From Kryptolebias marmoratus (Eukaryota; Chordata; Actinopteri; Cyprinodontiformes; Rivulidae), in NCBI RefSeq assembly GCF_001649575.2, contig NC_051440.1, forward strand, positions 17,820,977-17,884,976: 64,000 nucleotides of DNA, written 5' to 3'. Below the pieces are notes generated by a model that saw only the letters and a list, made by a program, of their open reading frames with translations, did no database searches and was not told the DNA's origin. Positions 13,135-23,700 of this stretch are shown piece after piece. Both the position numbers and the translations under genes were made by a program. Numbering within the stretch: position 1 is the first letter of the stretch; each line of letters starts with the position of its first letter.

Positions 13135-15716
13135 GTAAAACGCACAACTCACCGCCTCACAGAGAAGAAAGCACGCGGCTTTTTTGCGCATCCTCGCGCA
13201 AAACTAAAATACCCGGCTCCGTGCGCAAAGACGCAGAAGAGATGTGGAGAAGGAGAAGGGCAACTCATTAACTGTCCTCCGAGAGAAAGGAGAGGGGGGG
13301 AGGAGGAGGAGGGCAATGGAAGGGGAGGGGAATGAGAGGGAGGAGGAGGAGGGTGAGCACCTGCTCCACTGATGCTCCCCGGAGAGACGGAGGGATGCAG
13401 GGGAGGAAGATGTGAGCCCAGACTGCAGATCCCTCACAGCCTGGACATGTTTACTGTCCGCTGGAGACAATCAGATCCGTTCATGTCAGCTCCTCCTGCT
13501 GTCACACAGGCAGACACTAACAGGCCTGTTTAACTAATTACCAATCAGACCCGGAAGAGGCTGCCGCAGCTGCAGAGTAACTACCTTCATCATCGGCGCG
13601 AAGATTAAATTAAAGCCGAGCTTATCTTTTATTGGGGAAAATGCAAAAACTCGCCCAGCAGCAGTGATTAATGGAGCAACAAGTCTGCATCGCCCTGCGC
13701 GATTTGAGTTGGGTTTCACGGTTTTCATTTATTTAAATACAATAAAATCTGCTCTGAAATGTGCAACGTTTAAATTGTTATACGTTTCAAAATATTTACC
13801 TTTTTTTTACAAATTTAGATCTCTCCACTTCCTTCAAAAACATCTCTTTTCAGCACCGCCTGTAGTTTGGTAAAGCTCTTGCTTGGCTACCTTTTGTTAC
13901 TTTTAGCTTCTAGCTAGTCTTTTGCTACTTTTAGTTAGCATTTTGCTACTTTTGAGCTTCTAGCTAACATTCAGTTACTTTTAGTTTTTCGGCAACCTTC
14001 TGCTACGTTTAGCTTTCAGCTAGCCTTTTGCTACTTTTAGCTAGCCTTTTGCAACTTCTAGCTTTTAGCCAGCATTTTTCTACCATTAGGTTTTAGTTTG
14101 CAATTTTCTTCTCCCCGTAGCATTTTGTTACTTTCAGTTAGCCAGTGTTAGCTACTTTTAGGTTTTGGTTAGCCTTATGATCATTTTAGCTGTCAGCTAA
14201 CCTTTTGATAATTGAAATTCTAATTAGCTCTTTGCTTCTCTTAGGTTTTAGTTAGCCTTTTGCTACTTTTAGCTTCTAGATAGCCTTTTGCTACTTTTAG
14301 CTAGCCAGTGTTTTACTTTTAGCTTTTAGCCAGTGTTTGCACCTTTTGATCATTTTAGCTTTTAGCTAACCTTTTAATAATTTAACTTCTAACTAGCCTA
14401 TTGCTACTTTTAGCTAGCATTTTGCTACATTTAGCTATCCAGTGTTTTGTTACTTCTAGCCTTTAGCCAGTATTTGCTACTTTTAGGTTTTAAGTTAGCC
14501 TTTTGATAATTTTAGCTTTTAGCTAACCTTACAATAATTTACTTTGTAGCTGGACTTTTGATACTTTTGGCCTTTAGATGCCGTTCTGCTTCTTTTAGCT
14601 TGAACAGCTCAGTTTCAGCTTCTTCACATGTCAGTGTTGCCTCTGTCTGTAGTTTAGACTCATCTTTATTCGGCTCGTTGATTGAATAATTAGCTCTTTG
14701 TTTCTAACAGTTGTTTTATTTTGTTTTTTTATCAGGACCTGATTAAAGAAGCGTGAAGCCGCCTCTGTTTGCATCAAACCGTCCTCACGTCGACCGGCTG
14801 CTCGCTGGGTTTCCTGGGTTAGCCCGTCGGTTAAATGCTGCACGACTGCAGCTTTCATGTGTTCCTTATCTGGATTTCGACACTAACTGTCAAATCAAGA
14901 GCAGAGAGAGAGAGAGAGAAAAAAAGGAAAACAGAAGCTGGTTTCCACAGCTGGAGGCCGGGGTCGAGAAGAGCAGAGCTGCAAGCTGTGAAACTAAAAC
15001 AATGACCTGAAAAAAGACTAAATATTCTGCAGATCTGAGAGAAACACTGATAACTCTCTGCAGGGGGGGTTGATCTGCTGAAAATAAAAACGTCTAAAAG
15101 GACATTAATCAGATTCACTGTCGACAGATAAAAACAGGTTTTAAAACCAGGTTTTTACCCGTTTTATTAACGGGACAAGACATCGTCGGTGTACAACGGA
15201 GCATTTTGGGATGGGTGGAGGAAACACGAGTTGTTTTAAAAAGGCGTTAACGCCGGGCCTGACGGTGGTTTCATTTACCAACACGGACAGAGACACGAAC
15301 GCACGCCACACTTCCTCTCCTTCAGCTCGCTTCATTTAGTCTAATATTTCAAACATCTCCCCCGAGCCTCCCTCTGCCTGCGTCTTCCTTGATTGTTCAT
15401 CTCTTCATCTTCCCCCCCTCTTCCATCCCTCCTTCCTTGTCTCCCAAGCAGCTGCTGCTTCACTTTCGCAGCTATTTAACAGCTGTTTTGCATCAATTTG
15501 CGCTTCAGAGTGTAGATTTCTACCTTGTTCGCCCTCCTTCTACCTCTCCCCTTCCCGCCTTGCTTTTCTGAGATGACAGACACACCAAACAGCCTTGAAG
15601 TTTCTCTCGCTCTCTCTCTATTTTATGTTTTTTTTCTCAATGAATAGACTTGTCTCCTTTGAGTCTTTCCATCAGATCCGTTCAGCAATGAAAGGAGCTG
15701 CGTGATAGTCAGGCCT

Positions 15717-15751
<35 letters not shown>

Positions 15752-15925
15752 CGTTCAGATTAGCAGCCGGCTACTTTCCTGCTCCCCTCCCTCTGTGGAA
15801 ACAACAAGTTCTGAAGGAGGCAATTGCGAAGAACAGAAAGAAGCGGCGGCTCCCCTATAGTCCCCAAATCCCTCCTTCTTGTAGTCAGAGCCACACAAGA
15901 GAGAGAGGCAAAAAGGCAGAGTGAG

Positions 15926-15986
<61 letters not shown>

Positions 15987-18900
15987 NNNNNNNNNNNNNN
16001 NNNNNNNNNNNNNNNNNNNNNNNNNNNNNNNNNNNNNNNNNNNNNNNNNNNNNNNNNNNNNNNNNNNNNNNNNNNNNNNNNNNNNNNNNNNNNNNNNNNN
16101 NNNNNNNNNNNNNNNNNNNNNNNNNNNNNNNNNNNNNNNNNNNNNNNNNNNNNNNNNNNNNNNNNNNNNNNNNNNNNNNNNNNNNNNNNNNNNNNNNNNN
16201 NNNNNNNNNNGGAGAGAAAAGAGGAATATAAAGCATAATATTCAGGTGCACGAAAGAGAAACTGAACCTCCTGATCGATAATGTACTGCATGCCTGTGTT
16301 TGCGCGCAGCGTTGGGGCACGGGGGTGGGGTGTGTGTGTGTGTGTGTGTGGGTGGGGGGGTCAAAGCTCACAGCGGTGTGTATCCGACGTGGCGAGCAGA
16401 TTGTTGGACCCCTACGTTAAGCGGCGTGTAAAAGAGGCCAAGCACAGAGGCCATTATGAACTCCAGCCGTAATAGCTTCAGGAATCCTCCTACCTCTGGA
16501 GGCCTGGTCATTAGCCTATTCCTCTCTCATAAAGCCCTCTATCCATCACACATGCAAGCATACACACATTTGTATCCCCCTCCTCACACACACACACACA
16601 CACACACACAAAAACACCTTCTATTCATCTGTGGCGAAGGAGGGAATGATGCTGCGGATCCTGCAAGAAGAACAATCCGCAAAGACATCCACAGATGTCT
16701 TTGAAAGTGGATACACTCATTTAAGCATAAACACACACACACACACACACAGATGCTCATTTACAAAAGCAGCGGAGCATAATATTAGCCATGAACCCCA
16801 AACCACTGATTATTTAAATGTATTCGTCCTTCCCCGTCCCGCGACACTGAGACGCTGTAGCCGCCTGTTAGCTGCGGTCAGGTAGGAGATTACAAACAGA
16901 AACACTGTCACATGCAATGATGCTACGTGGCTGGACAAGCAATATAACAGAAACTAAATCCACCCTCTCTCTCTCACACACATACACACACACACACTGT
17001 GGTGTGATTTAATTCAGACAGAGAAGAGAAACTGCAAAGGCAACAAGGATATGAGTATGCTCCTTATCCTGAGGCAGCTGCACACACACACACACACACA
17101 CGCACATGCAAAGTGTACAACATCATGTTCACTGTCAAACCAACCATGCACACTCACACTCACACATATAAGAATCTTTAAAGTGCACGGACAAAAACAG
17201 AGTAACTGTGGCTTTAATTTGAGTTCCCCCACGCCCCAACCCACACAAACACAAATACAGTATGTAAATAATACACACACACACACACACGCACACACAT
17301 TCACACAGTACAGCATGTACCAGCACACACAAAGCAGAGGAAGCCATGAGAGGAGAGATACCTGGGGGATGGAGACACACTTGCAAAGGTAATACTGGAG
17401 TCAGTCACTCTGTCCTCAAGCAATACACACACACACACGTACGCACACACACACACACAAAGCACTGTAAAGATAAGCACTAATCCTGTTTATTACCTCC
17501 TCCCTCTCTGCACTCTCCCTCTCTTTTTTTCATTTTAGTCCTCCCTCCTTTTGTCCCGCTCTTCTCTTATTTTCTCTCCTCTTTTAGCTTGTTTCAGCTG
17601 CACGCACGCATGCACACACACACACACACACACAGAGGCACGCATGGCAACATCAGCGTGCGTGCACATTGTCAGTTTACCCCTGTGATGTTTGCTGGCC
17701 TGAGGCTGAGACGAGGAAACAGGGGAGGGGAGTGTTGATGTGCGCTGCTCTTTCCCAGCTCCGGCTCTGTTCGCCGTCCTGCAGAGAGAATTACCTCCCC
17801 TTTGTCTGCGTGAAGGGGCTGCTGCCTTCGCCATCTGTGCAGCGGATACGGTGGCAGGCGTGTGCGCACCCGCGCTCCTACCTTGCTGTAATCTTTGCGA
17901 ATAGGGGACGTTTCGCGGGATCTGATGCACTAAAGAGGGTTAGAGGATTAAAGTAATTGAGATGTTAAGAGCTGACAAAACAGTCGTCACCCAAGGTCTG
18001 TTTTTTGAAGCTCGCAGTCAGACATCACAACACTGTTTTTCAAACTATTTCTCCCTCTCTTTCCTTCCATCTCTGCCTCCTTGTTGATTCCCCCCCCCCC
18101 AACACACACACACACCTTCTTTCCCTCACCGCTCTCCTTTCCTGCCTCCCTCCAGATGGGTGGCAGAGAGCAGCAGCTTGCTGTGGTCAGGCCAATTATT
18201 TACATAATTATGATCTCCCACTTAACCACATGATCCCTTACCTGGGTGTGGGCAATTAAAGCTGCCATCATTATGCAGATTATGCAAATACAGTCAGAGG
18301 CGGAACAAGACTGCATATGGGCGAACACGTGCCCTGTAAACGTGTTTGTGTCCTGCTCGTGTGTGTGTGTGTGTGTGTCGGAGGTGACGGGCTGTATGTG
18401 TGCAACAGCATGACAGACTCCCGATTCGCAGATTGTAGTTTCCGTGTGTGTGTGTAGGCATCTTCAATCGTCCCGTATTTTCTCTGAATATTTGAGAATG
18501 AAATTTAAATTCGTCTTATAGGAAAAGAAAAGGTGAGGGTGTTGATGGGAGGAGGACACAAACGCAGACAGGCAATGAAGACTAAAGATGTTTATCGGTA
18601 GAAAACAAAAAGCTCCACCACATAAAAATCTTATGTCAAAGGTTTAGATTTAAAGCACGCTGGAAATAAGTTACTACTGGGAAAATGCATCGATGTTCTG
18701 ATTTCAAAACGTGAGAGTTCGTGTGCAGGAGAATCAGAAACAAAGACAAACTTAAAAACAAGAAACAAGAGGAAGTAAAAGTGAAAAAGTCAGGAAGATC
18801 GGTCCTGAAATAATTATGATGAAAGAAAAGAAACCCACACATTTATTTCCCCTCATATCGATGCTTAATGTGTCCTTAAATTAAACATTTGTTGACGACT

Positions 18901-20752
18901 GCCACAAGTGTTTACCTCCGGAAACAGGTGAACAATAAGAAAGAGCCGTTTTATGTATTTATGCACTGATTTGTTGATGAAAGTGATTACCTACATTTCA
19001 GAATTTTATATCAATATATCGGAAAAACTACTGCAGGAAATTCTAAACTGCACCTTTGTAGTTCAGGATAACCTATATGTGTGATTTTGCAGCGAGTGCC
19101 TTTAACTTCTCTGTCAGTTGATGTTTTGTTAGACTTAAGCTATAAATTAGAATATATTTACAACAAGATGCAGTGAAACCTTCCTTCCTGCTGCAGGCTC
19201 AGCGTACGGAGGAGTTTGCGAATGACACAAGAAATGCAGCAAAGTAAAAGAAATGCTTTTGCCGTAAGTTTTATTACGACAAACAGACATATCACTGTTA
19301 TCATCGATGCTTGTGGTTTTTGGTGCTTTTCTGCCCCCGTATTAAAGCGAACACCGCGGCAGCAGCGATAAATCTCTTCATCTCGTTTAAACTTGGTTGA
19401 GAGAGCTCCTTTAGGACCAGTTTTGGGTTCGCAGAGCCAGCTGACAGCAGCTGAAGCAGAATCAGACGCACAGAGGCAAGAGAAGGAGGCTGTCCGCCAC
19501 CTTCCATATGCATGTGTGTGTGTGTGTGTGTTCAGTCATACGTGCAGGTTCACTGGAACCTGCTAACACGCTGCAGCCAGGTGGCAGACAGAGCCATGCC
19601 CAGGGGTAATCAACAGGCTCTTCAGTGAAGAGCTATTATTGATTGTGCATGTGTGTGTGTGTGCGTGTGTGTGAGCTTTGTGAATCTCACAATGCATCAA
19701 TAGAAACATGCATCATGAAACATACATGTCTTACATACACACACACACACACACACACAAACTGACCCGTCTGATGATGTTTGGACTGAGAGTTCGTGAA
19801 CATGCAGAGGCTGCAGGTTGAGCTGAAGTCTTTGTGTTTTACACGAACCTTTAAATGTTTATTTCTGCATGTGTGTGTGTGTTTGAGTTTTAATGAGCCC
19901 ACTGTCCCATCTGAGATATTAACGCCAGCAAATTTTAGCTGTTGTATTTTTATTTGACTAATCCCAACACCATCTGTTTGTTACCGCACACCGAACTGCT
20001 TATTACAGTTTTTACTCTCACATGTTCATGTGTGCGCTGCGATGCTGTGTTCATGTGTGTGTGTGTGTGTGTGTAGAGTGAGACAGAGCAACCAGGAGTT
20101 GTTGTTATCACCTCAGGTCAAAATCTGTTGGCATTTATCCATATCTCTCCAGCTCGGTGAGCAGACAGTGTGTGTGTATGTGTGTGTGTTCCTTTCTGTG
20201 AGATCTGAAGCTTTTTGCTGTTCTAAATGAATGTAACCATCACAGAGCGGCCATGGCTGCCTGTGAGTGTGTGTGTGTGTGTGAGTCCTTGCGTGCTCTG
20301 AGTGAATCCTCTGTTAATTAAGAGCTCATTAGTGACACCAGCTCTTTTACCAATTAGTGTGGCTTGCTTTCTTGCTCACTTGTTTGTTTTCTGGATGAGA
20401 CATAACTCAAACATTCGGCTTTATTCATTTCCTCACTCTTACATGCCTTTGTTGCGTTGGTTTTCGCCGTCTCTGGAGGTTAGGAAACATAAAAAAATAG
20501 ATTGTAGATGTGTTTTTTGTTAAATATATAAATATATATTATTTTTGCACCTTTGTCTTGGTTGGGTAAAGTCATCCAGCTCTCGTGTGTGTGTGTGTGT
20601 GTGGTTTTTATCTCCTCCATGTTATCACGCTGTTGTCATGGTCTTTTATTCATCTCATTAATAACAGTACCCTTGAGGTGGAGCATCATGACCCTGTTTT
20701 CATCTGGTGAGCACAAACACGCTCACAGTTCGGCAGGAAGATGCACACACAG

Positions 20753-20783
<31 letters not shown>

Positions 20784-23700
20784 TAAATACACGAGAGATC
20801 CTGACAGCAGCTTCCTTTGAGGCATCTCAGCCTCCAGCGAGAGTGCACAAAGACACCTGACACACACACGTGCGGGGAGGAAGTATGGCCCAACATACAG
20901 ATATCGGTGTGTGCCAGCAGCCTGCAAATATGAAACAAATCCTGCCTTTTTTTTTTTTTTTTAAATAGACTCAAAAGGAAAACTAGACTCTGGCTTCACC
21001 ACAGCACATCTGAAGCTTCCTGCTGTCTTTATAAAATGTTAAATATATTGTCTGGAACAAAAAAAAGGAAAAATAAGGGTAAGAGATGAGCCCAAAGCAG
21101 AAAAAAAAGATAAAATAAGGTGCATTTTTCATTTAATAACGCCTGAAAAACTGCCTATAACTCATTTAACTCACATTTACCTGGACTTTGGTGTGGCAGT
21201 AGCTGAGTCGTCCCCAACACAGACCCTGAGCACTGACTGATCTGTTTTTAAAAGCCATCTCTGCTCGTCTGTCAGTAAAATATCTCACAAACCACTGGAA
21301 GGACTTTAAACTCTCAGGAAGTAAGCGGGTGGAACTCTGCGACTCAGTTTAAGATGGCCACCACAAAAATGGCTACAACTCAGCCGGTTTTACAGATGTT
21401 AAGCAAAGGATCTGGTGTGGCAGTAGACGAGAGTCGTCCCCAGCAGATACTTTAAGGGCCAACAAATCACGCAAAGAAGAAGTCGAGAGATCACGCGGGA
21501 CGTTCACGAGTTCGACTGAGCGACTGGAATTTGTTCAACATGAAAGGCTTTTCGTCTAAAACTGGCGTAAAATCTGCATTTCTTCAAGGATTGCCAGGCC
21601 TCTAATTTCATATTTTGTTTATCGCTCAGCCATTCAGGATGGTGCAGAGTTCCTCAGCACCGCAGCTTCCTGAACAAGGGGGCGATCTTCTGCGCAAACG
21701 TGACGTTCGCCCCCATTTTGCGAGTCTGTTAAAGTCATTTTCTGCTGGAGCACGAGAAATTAGTATCTGCTGCTGCTGCTGCTGCTGCTGCTGCGCCATG
21801 CAAAAAAAAAAAAACAACAAACCCAACTATTCAGAGTGAAATTATCAGAAGTACAGCTCGTGGAACGAGAGCCTGAGGCCAAAGTACGGTTGTGCACTGT
21901 GTGTGTGTGTGTGTGTGTGTGTTCGTGTGACATCTGCCATAAATCACATGCCACAGTGTCCTTGTAATTCTAACACATATCATGAAAATCAATGCTGGGG
22001 TCAAGTCGAACAGAGCAGCTCTGCCCCCTGAAAATACCACAGCAGCCAATATATGTAGCAGGCAAATCCACACGTCAACAATCTGAATTTCTCACCCCAT
22101 TGACTCACAATATATGTGTGTGTGTTTGTGTGTGTGGCTGCACTGATCAAAACACAAATGTCAAAGAGCGGGAGTCCATTATGGAAGTAGATGAGATCAG
22201 ACCGAGTTCATGCAAACAAATTTGGTTTAAAACAGCAACAATGGATTGTCACATTGGGCCTGATGGGGAAAAAAACTCCACTCCTGTTGGATTTATAAAG
22301 ATGTACTTCTGAAACCATTAAATGCACTTCTAAAACTGAATAACTCAACTAAAGGTGGCCACAGCAGGTAACTGAGCGTAGAAAACAAAAAAACGGCTAA
22401 AATTCAGTCAGAAACTTGGTGTGGTAGTAGCTGAGAGTCATTCGCAGCACATAAGTCATGAGACTGAGCCTAATGTTGTTTTGGAGGTTTGTTATAACTT
22501 CAACGAAACACAAGGTCTTTAATTATTGCAACAAAAACACAGTTTTCATTGATTTTTGACTCTCGTTCTCTGCAGAATAAGACCAAAATAAGCTGTAAAA
22601 AATAATTTAAAAATCCAGATTTTCTTGTCTAATGTAAAAAAAGTAACACAATTATCAACCCCAGATTTACTTAAACTTCCAGTTTATTTGGTTATTTAGT
22701 TCGTTTCCACCCCCAGTGATCTTAGCCCTCTTTTTCCTGGAAATAATTTTGATTCTTGTAAAAGTTTGAATTAAATTAAAGAAACTGTGACCGTCTGGTG
22801 ATCACTGCTGGGTGGCTCATTTCAGCAGGGGAGGACAGCAAAGTGCCTCTCTCTTTCTTTTTTCACTCTGATACCATCATGTTAAGGTCATAGTGGGCTC
22901 TGAGTAACAATGGCTAAATGTAGCTCACACACACACACACACCCCGTCAGGATTATCATGCAGATTCTATGAACCATTTGCTTGATTTTTTATTGTTCAC
23001 TTCAATCTCTTCTCCCCATTCATCCTCACTCTGCTACACTTCTTCCACCTTGACTAATCACACTGTAATCGCTACACGCTGCACACACACACACACACCT
23101 CACCCTCCACATTGTCAAATGATCATTGAGGAGCGAGTGTGTGGCTGACACAGTCTCCACAGCAACAGCAGTTAGGCCCAGGAGGGGGGCTGGGGCATCT
23201 TCAGATGTGCGAGCGATGAGAGCACGCAAACACACACACACACACACTGCACACACACACCTACATAAACACAGAAGAAGCAGGTGCACGCAACCACACA
23301 CTAAGGTGCCAGCTTTGACAAAAAACCCATTTACAAACACACACACACACACACTGCACACACACACCTACATAAACACAGAAGAAGCAGGTGCACGCAA
23401 CCACACACTAAGGTGCCAGCTTTGACAAAAAACCCATTTACAAACACACACACACACACACCAAGCCAGACCAGGAAAGAAGAAAAAAAAGAGGATGAAA
23501 GTGAGAGTGAGGGGCGGGGGGGTTGATGCTTCCTGAGGAGAATTACTTCTTCTTCCTGTCTTGTTCACATGTACACACACACACACATACACACAATTCA
23601 CACACATTGACAGAGCGACACATAATCACATCACTTCAATCATTTATGAAATGTGGACGCATCACTCAAAAAGCAGCATGAAAGTTTTCAAAAATGGCTA

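Noticed and set aside
15755..16371. ORFs of up to 203 codons across the first N gap
   Set aside because: Most residues come from unknown bases plus a TG/CA tract.
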